DNA of 15,419 bases from Prevotellaceae bacterium UBA2718 (GTDB lineage Bacteria > Bacteroidota > Bacteroidia > Bacteroidales > Bacteroidaceae): NCBI GenBank assembly GCA_002353975.1, contig DEKQ01000098.1:1-15419 (forward strand), read 5' to 3'. The translations under genes and the position numbers were made by a program. Positions 1-9,260 of the stretch are shown here, in pieces. The notes beneath the pieces were generated by a model that was not told where the DNA came from, did no database searches, and saw only the letters and a list, made by a program, of their open reading frames with translations. Numbering within the stretch: position 1 is the first letter of the stretch; every line of letters begins with the position of its first letter.

Positions 1-35
1 AAGCAGTGAAATAACAGCTTTGTTATATAGAATAG

Positions 36-1340
36 ATGAAAGAATTTGTTATATCAGAAGCAAGTACCGAAACCGCAGTGCTGGTGGGCCTCATAACCCC
101 TGACCAGGACGAGGCGAAGACGAAGGAATACCTTGACGAACTGGAGTTTCTGGCCGAGACGGCGGGAGCCATTACGCTGCGCCGGTTCACGCAACGCGTC
201 GGCGGACCGTCGAGTGTGACGTATGTCGGCAAAGGCAAACTGGAAGAAATTGCCGAATATATCAAGACGCAAGACGATGCATGGGAGGCATGGCAGGAAG
301 AGCTGCACTATCCCGAGGAGGGCGAAGGGCCTCAGCGCGTGGGCATGGTGATATTTGACGATGAGCTGTCGGCAAAACAGATGCGCAACATAGAGCAGGT
401 GCTGAAGGTGAAAATCCTGGACCGCACGAGCCTGATACTGGACATCTTTGCCATGCGCGCCCAGACGGCCAACGCTAAAACACAGGTAGAACTGGCCCAA
501 TACAGGTATATGCTGCCGCGCCTGCAGCGGTTGTGGACGCACTTGGAGCGCCAGGGAGGCGGCTCAGGTGGCGGCGGCGGCAAAGGAACCGTGGGACTGC
601 GCGGACCTGGTGAGACGCAGTTGGAGATGGACCGCCGTATAATCCTTAATCGTATGTCGCTGCTGAAGGAGAGATTGAAGGAAATCGACAAGCAGAAATC
701 CACGCAGCGCAAGAACAGAGGCCGGCTGATAAGGGCCGCACTCGTGGGATATACGAACGTCGGGAAATCGACAATCATGAACATGCTGGCCAAGAGTGAG
801 GTGTTCGCAGAGAACAAACTCTTTGCCACTCTGGACACAACGGTGAGGAAGGTGGTGATAGACAACCTGCCATTCCTGCTGGCCGATACGGTCGGATTTA
901 TCCGAAAGTTGCCCACAGACCTTGTGGAGTCATTCAAATCAACCCTCGACGAGACGCGTGAGGCTGACCTGTTGGTGCACGTAGTCGATATATCGCACCC
1001 CGACTTTGAGGAACAAATCAAGGTGGTGGAGCAGACATTGGCCGACCTGGGATGCGGAGAGAAGCCCACACTGATAGTGTTCAATAAAATCGACGCATAC
1101 ACATGGGACGAGAAAGACGCCGATGACCTGACTCCGGTGAAGAAGAACGAAGTGCCGCTGGAGGACCTGAAGCGCACGTGGATGGCGAAAATAGGAGGCG
1201 ACAAACTCAGCTGTATCTTTATCTCGGCAAAAGAAAAGGAGAACATCGAGGAGCTGAGAGACACCCTATACAAACGCGTCAGAGAACTGCACGTACAGAA
1301 ATATCCCTACAATGATTTCTTGTATCAAACCCCGTCATAA
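36..1340 (+). CDS. hflX: GTPase HflX, ribosome-associated
   Basis: This is a complete 434-residue HflX-family GTPase. In other bacteria HflX binds the 50S subunit and splits or rescues stalled ribosomes under stress. The N-terminal HflX domain spans about residues 12-170 and includes VGKGKLEE (64-71), IFDDELS (106-112) and the conserved DRTSLILDIFA (129-139). A Gly-rich linker (174-183) leads into GPGETQLE (190-197) and a helical segment. The G domain follows: G1 GYTNVGKST (238-246), G3 DTVGF (284-288), G4 NKID (350-353) and G5 SAKE (397-400). All nucleotide-binding motifs are intact. An acidic, Trp-containing stretch at about 78-100 looks like an insertion compared with the E. coli protein as I remember it. 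ATG 36 is the only reasonable start. DUF4954 follows after 15 bp. Confidence 0.96.
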   Translation: MKEFVISEASTETAVLVGLITPDQDEAKTKEYLDELEFLAETAGAITLRRFTQRVGGPSSVTYVGKGKLEEIAEYIKTQDDAWEAWQEELHYPEEGEGPQRVGMVIFDDELSAKQMRNIEQVLKVKILDRTSLILDIFAMRAQTANAKTQVELAQYRYMLPRLQRLWTHLERQGGGSGGGGGKGTVGLRGPGETQLEMDRRIILNRMSLLKERLKEIDKQKSTQRKNRGRLIRAALVGYTNVGKSTIMNMLAKSEVFAENKLFATLDTTVRKVVIDNLPFLLADTVGFIRKLPTDLVESFKSTLDETREADLLVHVVDISHPDFEEQIKVVEQTLADLGCGEKPTLIVFNKIDAYTWDEKDADDLTPVKKNEVPLEDLKRTWMAKIGGDKLSCIFISAKEKENIEELRDTLYKRVRELHVQKYPYNDFLYQTPS

Positions 1341-1355
1341 CCTAATAGCACAATA

Positions 1356-2936
1356 ATGGAGTATAGAAATTTAACATTAGAAGAGATTGACATCCTGGAA
1401 GAGCGCAACTGTCGCAGCACCGACTGGACTTTAGTGTTCGTATCTCAGGAGTTTGACACCGATGACCTGCGGAACGTAAGTTTTGAGGGCGAGGTGCACA
1501 TAGGCGCCAACACCCGCATAGAGAACGTGGGTATTATCCGCACCACCGACGGCGCAAGCTATGGAGAGGGCGTGACAATCAGCGTGCTTAACGAGGCAGG
1601 AGACGGAAATATCATCCTCTTCAGCCGCCTGTCGTCGCAGGTTGCCGCCCTGATGGTGTGTGCTTCCGAAGACAAAAACTTGTTTGAGAAACTTCGCAGC
1701 ATGGTAACGCACTATATCGAACGGACCGTGCCGTCGTGCACCACCATTGGCGACGGCGTGACAATCCAGGACTGCCGCGAGATGACAAACGTCGTTGTGG
1801 GCGATGGATGTGAGCTCTGTGGAGCATCAAGGCTCATCGACTGCACCCTGTCATCAACTCCAGACGCCGCCATCTATGTGGGTGACGACGTGATATTGGA
1901 GAACGTGATAGCCCAGGCAGGAGCCACAATCGTGGACGGCGCGAAGCTTTACGACACCTTCGTGGGCGAGGCTTGCCACGTGGGACGAGGCTTTACGTCT
2001 GAAAACTCTATCTTCTTTGCCAACTCACACATGGACAACGGCGAGGCCTGCGCGGCTCTGTGCGGCCCATTCAGCGTGAGTCACCACAAGAGCACACTGC
2101 TCATAGGTGGCACATACTCATTCTATAACGCCGGCTCGAACACTAATTTCTCCAACCACGCCTACAAGATGGGACCGATACACTGGGGTACGATGGAGCG
2201 CGGAGCAAAGACAGCCAGCGGCGCACACATACTGTGGCCGGCACGCATAGGCGCTTTCTCGATGGCTATGGGCAAGATACAGACGCATCCCGACACGGGG
2301 ATGCTGCCTTTCTCATACGTCATCGGCGAGGGACGGAAGACGAATGTGGTGCCAGGAAGAAACCTTTGCACAGTCGGAACATACCGCGACGTGACGAAAT
2401 GGCCTAAGCGCGACAAGCGACCGGCAAATGGAAGAATCTCGCTTCTCACCTTCGACTGGCTGTCACCTTACGTCATGGAACGTGTGAAGGCAGGCATAAA
2501 GTATCTGGAACAACTGCAGGAAGAACAGGGAAAGAACCGAGAGGTCTATCACGGCAAGGGCTTCGACATCACCGCTTCGGCGCTGCAACACGGTCTGGAA
2601 TACTATAAACTGGCGCTGAAGATGTATGGCAACAGCGAGTACGGAAGCAGCTGGACAGACATGCTTGGCCTGCTGACACCCACCGATGCACTTGAACAGA
2701 TGAAGGAAGACATCCTGAACGGGGACATCGTGGACATTGAGGGACTGGAGAATCGCTTTGCCGACATCTACGAGAGTTACGAACAATGGAAGGGCTTCAG
2801 CAGCAATGAAGCCGAGATGGAGCAGGCCCGCCACAAGTGGCTGGCACTGATATGCCGCGACGCAGAGCGTGAATATGACCTGGGAGATGTCAGCGAGGAG
2901 CAGTTTAAGGATTTCGTATCAAAAATAGAAAATTAA
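1356..2936 (+). CDS. DUF4954 family protein (left-handed beta-helix)
   Basis: The 526-residue protein has no signal peptide and is probably cytoplasmic. I recognise it as DUF4954, a Bacteroidota family of unknown function. Residues about 45-80 and 128-220 show the short periodic Val/Ile/Gly turns of a left-handed beta-helix, as in hexapeptide-repeat acyl- and nucleotidyl-transferases. A strongly patterned, His- and Asn-rich core follows at 240-330 (for example FSNHAYKMGPIHWG, 265-278), then an alpha-helical C-terminus from about 368. The fold resembles sugar-nucleotide enzymes, but no catalytic motif lets me name a reaction. I recall some homologues being longer (about 650 residues), so the C-terminal part may be shorter here; this is unverified. 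It sits 15 bp after hflX and 9 bp before the M16 peptidase gene, so it is probably cotranscribed. Confidence 0.85.
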   Translation: MEYRNLTLEEIDILEERNCRSTDWTLVFVSQEFDTDDLRNVSFEGEVHIGANTRIENVGIIRTTDGASYGEGVTISVLNEAGDGNIILFSRLSSQVAALMVCASEDKNLFEKLRSMVTHYIERTVPSCTTIGDGVTIQDCREMTNVVVGDGCELCGASRLIDCTLSSTPDAAIYVGDDVILENVIAQAGATIVDGAKLYDTFVGEACHVGRGFTSENSIFFANSHMDNGEACAALCGPFSVSHHKSTLLIGGTYSFYNAGSNTNFSNHAYKMGPIHWGTMERGAKTASGAHILWPARIGAFSMAMGKIQTHPDTGMLPFSYVIGEGRKTNVVPGRNLCTVGTYRDVTKWPKRDKRPANGRISLLTFDWLSPYVMERVKAGIKYLEQLQEEQGKNREVYHGKGFDITASALQHGLEYYKLALKMYGNSEYGSSWTDMLGLLTPTDALEQMKEDILNGDIVDIEGLENRFADIYESYEQWKGFSSNEAEMEQARHKWLALICRDAEREYDLGDVSEEQFKDFVSKIEN

Positions 2937-2945
2937 AGAAAATTG

Positions 2946-5861
2946 ATGAAACACATACTAAAAACCATTTTCTGCCTGCTGTGTTGCACAGCCAAAATGG
3001 CAGCCGAGACAACACAATACGCCTACGAAGAGGTTGCCAATGACCCCATGCAGGCACGTATCTACACCCTGAAAAACGGACTGAAGGTCTATCTGAGCGT
3101 GAATAAAGAGACTCCACGCATCACCGCACACATTGCCGTGAAGACCGGATCGCGCAATGACCCTGCCGAGACGACAGGTCTGGCGCACTATCTGGAGCAT
3201 CTGATGTTTAAGGGTACGCCGCACTTCGGCACCACGAACTATGAGGCTGAGAAGCCTTTGCTGGATAAAATCTCGCAGCTATATGAGGAGTATCGCCAGC
3301 TGACGGACAATGAAGCCCGCGCCGCGAAGTATCATGAGATAGACTCCGTATCTCAGATTGCGGCGCAATACTTCATCCCGAACGAGTACGACAAGATGAT
3401 GTCGCAGATAGGAAGCAGCGGCACCAACGCATATACATCCTACGATCAGACGGTGTATGTGGAGAATATCCCGTCGAACGAGATAGAGCGCTGGGCGATG
3501 GTGAACGCTGACAGGTTCCAGCACATGGTGATGCGCGGTTTCCATACAGAGTTGGAGGCAGTGTATGAGGAGAAGAATATCTCCATGACGAAGGATAACC
3601 GAAAGAGCATCGAAGCGCTGACACGCGCACTCTTCCCCACTCACCCTTACGGCACACAGACCACCATTGGCACGCAGGAGCACCTGAAGAACCCCTCACA
3701 GGTGAACATCCGTAACTACTATAACAAGTATTATCGCCCGAACAATGTGGCTATCTGCATGGCGGGCGACCTGGATCCTGACAAGACAATAGCCATCATA
3801 GAAAAGTATTTCGGCCAGTGGGAGAAGGGAAACGACGTGACTCCGCCGTCATTCCCTGCCCTTGCACCATTGACAGCCGAAAAGGATACCACGGTGATGG
3901 GACAGGAAATAGAGAGCATCATCATGGGTTGGCGCACGCCGGGAGCGGCAAGTCTGACTAACGACACGCTGACAATGATGGATATGATACTGTGCAACGG
4001 CAAGGTTGGCCTGATAGACCTGAACCTGAACCAGAGCCAGAAGGTGCTGTCAGCATCCAGCGGACCATGGGGATTGAAGGACTATGGCATCTACGTGATG
4101 CGAGGAACGCCTAACCAAGGTCAGACTCTTGACGAGGTGAAGGCCCTGCTTCTGGAGCAGTTAGAGAAGGTAAAGCGCGGAGAATTTGACGAGAAACTGA
4201 TGCCGAGCATCCTCAGCAACTTCAAGCTTGGCCTTCTGAACAGCCTGGACAACAACAAGTCAAGGGTAAGCACGATGGTGGATTGCTTCATAAACGACAT
4301 ACCCTGGAAACAGGAAGTGGAAGCCTTGGACCGTATGGCGAAGATCAAGAAGGCCGACATAGTAAAGTGGGCCAACGAGAATCTGGGCGACGGCTTCGTG
4401 TGTGTCTATAAGCTCAAGGGCGAGGACACAACGATAGTGAAGATTGACAAGCCTGCAATCACGGCCATACCAAGCAACCGCGACCTGCAGTCAGAGTTCA
4501 TAAAGGAGTTCGGAAAGATGTCCGTTGAGGACATACAGCCGCAGTTTGTGGATTTCAAAAAGGATTTGTCATTTGGCAAAACCAAGTCCGGACTGCCCGT
4601 AATCTACAAGCAGAACACTCAGGATGAGCGTTTCAGCCTGACATATCGCTTTGAATTTGGTTCTGAAGCCGACGAGGCCTACAACATCGCAGAGAGCTAT
4701 TTTGACCTTCTCGGCACAAACACAGAGAGCGTAGAGCAGATAAAGCGCGACTTCTATGACATAGCATGCAGCTACAGCCTCGGTGTAGGCGGCAAGACAA
4801 TCAGCATTTCCGTCAGCGGCCTGCAGGAGTATCTGCCGCAGGCAGTGCAGATGATGGACCGTTATCTGGACAATGTGAAGAGCGACACGGCAATATATAA
4901 GAAGTATGTGGACCAACTGCTGAAGGCCCGCTCAGAGGTGCGCAACAACCAAAGCGCATGTTTCAGCGCGCTACAGAGCTACGCCAGCTATGGTGAGAAC
5001 TCACCAGTCAGCCGCTCATACACTCCAGCCCAGCTGCGCGAAGCCGACCCTGAGCATTTCACCGACCTCATACACGGACTGAAGAACTATGAGCACACGA
5101 TACTCTACTGGGGACCTGCAAGTCTTAATGACATCTGCAAAGAGCTGGCAAAGTATCACAAAACGCCGAAGAAACTTGCCGCAGTGCCGCAGAACAAGCC
5201 TTACGAAATGATTGAGACGACAAGCAATGAGGTGCTTATCGCGCCCTACGATGCGAAGAATCTCAACATGAGCGCACTGACATATCAGGCTCAGCCCTGG
5301 TCAATAGACACTACAATCAAGGCGCTGATGTTCAATGAATACTTCGGCGGCTCAATGAATGGCATCGTGTTCCAGGAGCTGCGCGAGACCCGTGCACTGG
5401 CATACAGCGCCCGTGCAAGCTACGTATGCCCTGCACGCAAGGAGGAAAAGAACTACTATCGCGAGACTATCATGTCGCAAAATGACAAGCTGATGGACTG
5501 CATCAACACCTTCAGGCACATTACAGACACGCTTCCACAGTCTGAGCAACTCTTCGCCACATCAAAGCAGAGCCTGATGAAGACGCTGGCGGCAGCACGT
5601 ACGACGAAGGCCGGAGTGATAGGAAAATACCTGACAGCGCAGCTACTCGGACTGGATTGCGACGTAAATCAGTTAGTATGGCAGAAGCTGCCCACGCTGA
5701 CACTGCAGGATGTAGTGAAGTTTGAAGAAGAGAACATCAAGGGTAAGCCCCGCAGATACTGCATCCTTGGCAAAGAGTCAGAGATGGACATCAAGGCTCT
5801 GGAGCAGTTCGCACCAGTAAAGAGGCTTACGCTCGACGACATATTCCCCGCATACAAATAA
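2946..5861 (+). CDS. M16 family zinc metallopeptidase, exported, two-domain
   Basis: This 971-residue protein belongs to the pitrilysin / processing-peptidase (M16) family, common in Bacteroidota. Residues 1-20 form a signal peptide: Lys near the N-terminus, a Cys/Leu-rich core, and likely cleavage after AKMAA. It therefore probably acts in the periplasm or envelope, although the LLCC stretch is not a canonical lipobox. The N-terminal half carries the inverted zinc motif HYLEH (81-85) followed by LMFKG. The third ligand Glu should lie in the TELEAVYEE segment (about 201-209). The C-terminal half (from about 555) is the usual non-catalytic M16 repeat: the position equivalent to HxxEH is degenerate, while the substrate-binding RETRALAYSARASY region is kept. 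The natural substrate is unknown. I chose ATG 2946 over the adjacent in-frame TTG at 2943 because it gives the better start and signal peptide. Confidence 0.93.
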   Translation: MKHILKTIFCLLCCTAKMAAETTQYAYEEVANDPMQARIYTLKNGLKVYLSVNKETPRITAHIAVKTGSRNDPAETTGLAHYLEHLMFKGTPHFGTTNYEAEKPLLDKISQLYEEYRQLTDNEARAAKYHEIDSVSQIAAQYFIPNEYDKMMSQIGSSGTNAYTSYDQTVYVENIPSNEIERWAMVNADRFQHMVMRGFHTELEAVYEEKNISMTKDNRKSIEALTRALFPTHPYGTQTTIGTQEHLKNPSQVNIRNYYNKYYRPNNVAICMAGDLDPDKTIAIIEKYFGQWEKGNDVTPPSFPALAPLTAEKDTTVMGQEIESIIMGWRTPGAASLTNDTLTMMDMILCNGKVGLIDLNLNQSQKVLSASSGPWGLKDYGIYVMRGTPNQGQTLDEVKALLLEQLEKVKRGEFDEKLMPSILSNFKLGLLNSLDNNKSRVSTMVDCFINDIPWKQEVEALDRMAKIKKADIVKWANENLGDGFVCVYKLKGEDTTIVKIDKPAITAIPSNRDLQSEFIKEFGKMSVEDIQPQFVDFKKDLSFGKTKSGLPVIYKQNTQDERFSLTYRFEFGSEADEAYNIAESYFDLLGTNTESVEQIKRDFYDIACSYSLGVGGKTISISVSGLQEYLPQAVQMMDRYLDNVKSDTAIYKKYVDQLLKARSEVRNNQSACFSALQSYASYGENSPVSRSYTPAQLREADPEHFTDLIHGLKNYEHTILYWGPASLNDICKELAKYHKTPKKLAAVPQNKPYEMIETTSNEVLIAPYDAKNLNMSALTYQAQPWSIDTTIKALMFNEYFGGSMNGIVFQELRETRALAYSARASYVCPARKEEKNYYRETIMSQNDKLMDCINTFRHITDTLPQSEQLFATSKQSLMKTLAAARTTKAGVIGKYLTAQLLGLDCDVNQLVWQKLPTLTLQDVVKFEEENIKGKPRRYCILGKESEMDIKALEQFAPVKRLTLDDIFPAYK

Positions 5862-5897
5862 TATAACACGTAAAAACACTGATAATACAACAACATT

Positions 5898-7517
5898 ATG
5901 GCAAACGTACCTTTCTTTTATGCGCCAATGTTTCAGCTTGGCGAAGACAAAACAGAATACCGCCTCATATCCAAAGAGGGCGTGTCAATGAGTGAGTTTG
6001 AGGGACATCCCATCCTGAAAGTATCAAAGGAAGCCCTTGAGCTTCTGACCACACAGGCCTTCCACGACGTCAACTTCATGCTGCGTCGCGAGCACAACGA
6101 GAAGGTTGCGGCGATACTGAACTCCCCCGAGGCGTCGGACAACGATAAGTTTGTGGCCCTCACCATGCTTCGCAACGCCGAGGTAGCCTGCAAGGGACAG
6201 CTGCCTTTCTGCCAAGATACCGGCACAGCCATCATTCACGGAGAGAAGGGACAGCAGGTGTGGACCGGCTTTGAGGATGAGGAATACCTGGCCAAGGGTG
6301 TGTATAACACCTACACTCAGGACAACCTGCGCTACTCGCAGAATGCTCCGCTGGACATGTATAACGAGGTAAACACAAAGTGCAACCTCCCTGCACAGAT
6401 AGACATTGAGGCTACTGAGGGCATGGAGTACCGTTTCCTCTGCGTGGTGAAAGGCGGCGGTTCGGCAAACAAGACCTACCTCTACCAGGAGACAAAGGCC
6501 AGGATACAGAACCCCGGCACGCTTGTTCCGTTCCTCGTGGAGAAGATGAAGAGCCTCGGTACGGCTGCCTGTCCTCCATACCACATCGCATTCGTCATCG
6601 GCGGCACATCAGCAGAGAAGAACCTTCTCACTGTAAAGCTCGCCTCAACCAAGTATTATGACAGTCTGCCGACAACCGGCGACGAGACCGGACGCGCATT
6701 CCGCGACATCGAACTGGAGAAGCAACTGCTTGAGGAAGCAAAGAAAATCGGCTTCGGCGCACAGTTCGGAGGCACGGCATTCGCCCACGATGTCCGCGTA
6801 ATACGCCTGCCTCGTCACGGCGCATCATGCCCCATCGGACTGGGAGTGTCATGCTCTGCCGACCGCAACATTAAGGCAAAGATTACCAAGGACGGCATCT
6901 TCATCGAGAAGATGGACGACAAACCATACGAGTTGATACCCGAGGCTCTGCGTCAGGCAGGTGAGGGCGATGCCATCTCAATCAACCTAGACCAGCCGAT
7001 AGCTGATGTTTGCAAGGAGCTCTCCAAGTATCCTGTATCTACCCGCGTGAGCCTCAACGGCACAATCATTGTGGCACGCGACATAGCACATGCTAAGATC
7101 AAGGCTCGTCTGGACGCCGGCGAGGGTATGCCGCAGTACTTCAAGGACCACCCGGTGCTCTATGCAGGCCCAGCAAAGACTCCGGAAGGTATGCCGTGCG
7201 GCTCTATGGGACCGACGACAGCCAACCGTATGGACCCATATACAGATGAATTCCAGGACCATGGCGGCTCACTCGTAATGATAGCCAAGGGCAATCGCAC
7301 GCAGGTAGTGACTGATGCCTGCAAGAAGCACGGTGGCTTCTACCTCGGTTCTATCGGCGGACCCGCTGCATACCTGTCATCAAGCAACATCAAGAGCATT
7401 GAGTGTGTGGAGTATCCGGAGCTCGGAATGGAGGCTATATGGAAGATTCAGGTGAAGGACTTCCCAGCTTTCATACTCGTTGATGACAAGGGCAACGACT
7501 TCTTCAAGCAGTTCTAA
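5898..7517 (+). CDS. fumA: Fumarate hydratase, class I (iron-sulfur)
   Basis: This 539-residue protein is a single-chain class I fumarase of the FumA/FumB type, with alpha and beta domains fused. It interconverts fumarate and malate using a [4Fe-4S] cluster. Likely cluster ligands are Cys105 (in PFCQDTGT), Cys225 (in GTAACPPYH) and Cys319 (in GVSCSADRN), with Cys311 as a nearby alternative. Other family signatures are KGGGSANKT (185-193) and the C-terminal GPTTANRMDPY and GGPAAYLSS segments. Length is normal for the family. In anaerobic Bacteroidales the enzyme commonly works in the reductive branch toward succinate, with malate converted to fumarate; that role here is inference. It starts 36 bp after the M16 gene, and I see no TAnnTTTG promoter in that gap. 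Confidence 0.95.
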   Translation: MANVPFFYAPMFQLGEDKTEYRLISKEGVSMSEFEGHPILKVSKEALELLTTQAFHDVNFMLRREHNEKVAAILNSPEASDNDKFVALTMLRNAEVACKGQLPFCQDTGTAIIHGEKGQQVWTGFEDEEYLAKGVYNTYTQDNLRYSQNAPLDMYNEVNTKCNLPAQIDIEATEGMEYRFLCVVKGGGSANKTYLYQETKARIQNPGTLVPFLVEKMKSLGTAACPPYHIAFVIGGTSAEKNLLTVKLASTKYYDSLPTTGDETGRAFRDIELEKQLLEEAKKIGFGAQFGGTAFAHDVRVIRLPRHGASCPIGLGVSCSADRNIKAKITKDGIFIEKMDDKPYELIPEALRQAGEGDAISINLDQPIADVCKELSKYPVSTRVSLNGTIIVARDIAHAKIKARLDAGEGMPQYFKDHPVLYAGPAKTPEGMPCGSMGPTTANRMDPYTDEFQDHGGSLVMIAKGNRTQVVTDACKKHGGFYLGSIGGPAAYLSSSNIKSIECVEYPELGMEAIWKIQVKDFPAFILVDDKGNDFFKQF

Positions 7518-7559
7518 AGTCACACACATAAAGTATAATATCTGATAGCACTGCAATCC

Positions 7560-8576
7560 ATGAGTGTTATAATCCCTACAATACTATTCTTCGTCGGTCT
7601 GGTCTGCGTCATAAAGGGCGCAGACTGGCTGACGGACGGTGCTGCCAACATAGCAGAGATGTACGGCATTCCAACCATAGTAGTTGGTCTGACCATTGTT
7701 GCCGTAGGCAGCTCGGCACCTGAATTTGTCGTCAGCGTTGTCTCTGCCATCAACGGAAACAACGATATGGCTATAGGCAACGTCGTCGGAAGCAACATTT
7801 TCAACATTCTCGGCATCATAGGCCTCACCGCCTTAGTGCGTCCCATTCAGGCTGAACGGGCCAATATACGCTATGATATACCGTTCATGGTGCTTGCCAA
7901 CGTAGTTGTCGCAATAACAATGTACGACACATTACTGGACCCTGACAACGCGACGGCAGACAACATCAGCCGAACCGACGGACTGCTGATGCTCTGTATG
8001 TTTGCCATCTTTATGTCCTACACCATGAGCATAGCCAACAATGCAAGCAAACAACAGGGAGTTGCGCAGCAGACGGCAACAAGCGAAGGCACAGAAATCA
8101 GCCAGACAAAATCGGGCAAAGGGCTATGGAAGAGCACCGCACTCGTGGTGGTAGGGCTTGCAGTGCTTGTCTTTGGTGGCGACTGGCTGGTTGACGGTGC
8201 CTCAGGAATAGCATCCGTGATAGGCATCAGCGACTCTATCATAGCACTGACCATCGTCAGTGCCGGCACGTCAGCGCCTGAATTGGCAGCCTCAGTAATA
8301 GCTGCAAAGAAGGGCGACACGGCAATGGCTGTGGGAAATATCGTGGGCAGTGTAGTCTTCAACGTATTCTTTGTGCTCGGCACATCGGCTACGATAACCC
8401 CATTGGGCGTAGGCAACATTACTCCGTTCGACATCTACACGCTGCTGGGCTCGTCTGTTCTGATGTGGGTGCTGTGCCGCTTCGGCAAGACACGCTTCAC
8501 GCTGACGCGCTTTGAAGGCCTGATTATGGTGCTGCTGGTCATTGCCTACTATGCCGTACTGGTATTCAGAGCCTGA
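7560..8576 (+). CDS. yrbG: Calcium/sodium antiporter, CaCA family (YrbG-like)
   Basis: This 338-residue inner-membrane cation antiporter consists of two homologous halves of about five hydrophobic helices each. The alpha-repeats that form the ion-binding core are visible: GLTIVAVGSSAPE (43-55) with AIGNVVGSNIFN, and ALTIVSAGTSAPE (229-241) with AVGNIVGSVVFN. Each contains the conserved acidic residue (Glu55 and Glu241). The halves are joined by a polar loop at about 160-188. The family exchanges Ca2+ for Na+ or H+; the actual ion pair is not predictable from sequence. It starts 42 bp after the fumarase gene and ends the + strand block, facing folE across 69 bp. That convergent gap (8577-8645) holds no gene and no convincing terminator hairpin. 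Confidence 0.93.
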   Translation: MSVIIPTILFFVGLVCVIKGADWLTDGAANIAEMYGIPTIVVGLTIVAVGSSAPEFVVSVVSAINGNNDMAIGNVVGSNIFNILGIIGLTALVRPIQAERANIRYDIPFMVLANVVVAITMYDTLLDPDNATADNISRTDGLLMLCMFAIFMSYTMSIANNASKQQGVAQQTATSEGTEISQTKSGKGLWKSTALVVVGLAVLVFGGDWLVDGASGIASVIGISDSIIALTIVSAGTSAPELAASVIAAKKGDTAMAVGNIVGSVVFNVFFVLGTSATITPLGVGNITPFDIYTLLGSSVLMWVLCRFGKTRFTLTRFEGLIMVLLVIAYYAVLVFRA

Positions 8577-8645
8577 AAAAGTGCTGACACCCGATTTTAC
8601 AAAATGACTATTTTTAAACAAAGTTACCGCCTTCGGAATTCATTT

Positions 8646-9260
8646 CTATAGTCTTGCGGTATTGATGAAGTTGTAGAATTCGTTACGCAGCTGGGCCTTC
8701 TTCTTAAAGCAACCTGTGAAGTAAGCCACCGACATCTCGCCCTTATTGCGCGTGCCGCGCATGGATTTGCACATGTGGCGGCCCTTCATCACGATGGCAA
8801 AGCCCTGTGCCGTGCCCTTCAATGCTTCTTCCAGCATCTCGACAATCTCCCTGCACAGGCGTTCCTGCAACTGCAGACGGGCGGCACAATAGCCCACTAC
8901 GCGCGACACCTTGGAGATGCCCAGAATGCGACCCTCCGCACTGGGTATGTATGCCAGATAGTATTGTCCGAAGAAAGGCAGCATGTGGTGCTCGCACATG
9001 GAGTAGAAATCACCACAGTCAAAGACCATTTCCTCGCTGTGAGCGCTATTGGTAAACGTGGTGATGCGCGGCTTTCTCTTTGCGTCGTAACCACGGAATA
9101 TCTCGTCATACATACGCAGAATGCGGTCAGGCGTATTGCGGAGGCCCTCTCGGCTCGGGTCTTCTCCGATGTATAGCAAGATGGTACGGATTGCTTCCTT
9201 CAGTTGTTCTTCGCTTATCTTACGTTCAGTATCTTGTGTGTCTGTAATGATAGATGCCAT
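8646..9260 (-). CDS. folE: GTP cyclohydrolase I
   Basis: This 204-residue type I (zinc-dependent) GTP cyclohydrolase converts GTP to 7,8-dihydroneopterin triphosphate plus formate. That product feeds both tetrahydrofolate and, through QueD, the 7-deazaguanines. Diagnostic segments are YIGEDPSREGL (30-40), CEHHMLPFFG (89-98) and RHMCKSMRGT (161-170). The expected zinc ligands are Cys89, His92 and Cys164, all present. ATG 9260 is the first Met, the next (residue 50) lies inside the conserved fold, so this start is well supported even though it lies 46 nt inside the end of queE. It is the last gene of a queD-queE-folE operon, which suggests its product is meant at least partly for queuosine synthesis. 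Confidence 0.96.
   Translation of the reverse strand: MASIITDTQDTERKISEEQLKEAIRTILLYIGEDPSREGLRNTPDRILRMYDEIFRGYDAKRKPRITTFTNSAHSEEMVFDCGDFYSMCEHHMLPFFGQYYLAYIPSAEGRILGISKVSRVVGYCAARLQLQERLCREIVEMLEEALKGTAQGFAIVMKGRHMCKSMRGTRNKGEMSVAYFTGCFKKKAQLRNEFYNFINTARL

Noticed and set aside
15..22. Possible -7 promoter box CAGCTTTG before hflX
   Set aside because: The first base of TAnnTTTG is mismatched, and the -33 region would lie outside the window.
332..1273. Long antisense open frame (313 codons) opposite hflX
   Set aside because: It has no recognisable domain and lies entirely opposite a gene with intact HflX motifs, so it is a shadow frame.
8577..8645. Bidirectional terminator between the antiporter gene and folE
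   Set aside because: Only very short stems are visible (CCG-CCTT-CGG, GTG-CTGA-CAC), with no stable hairpin plus T-run in either direction.
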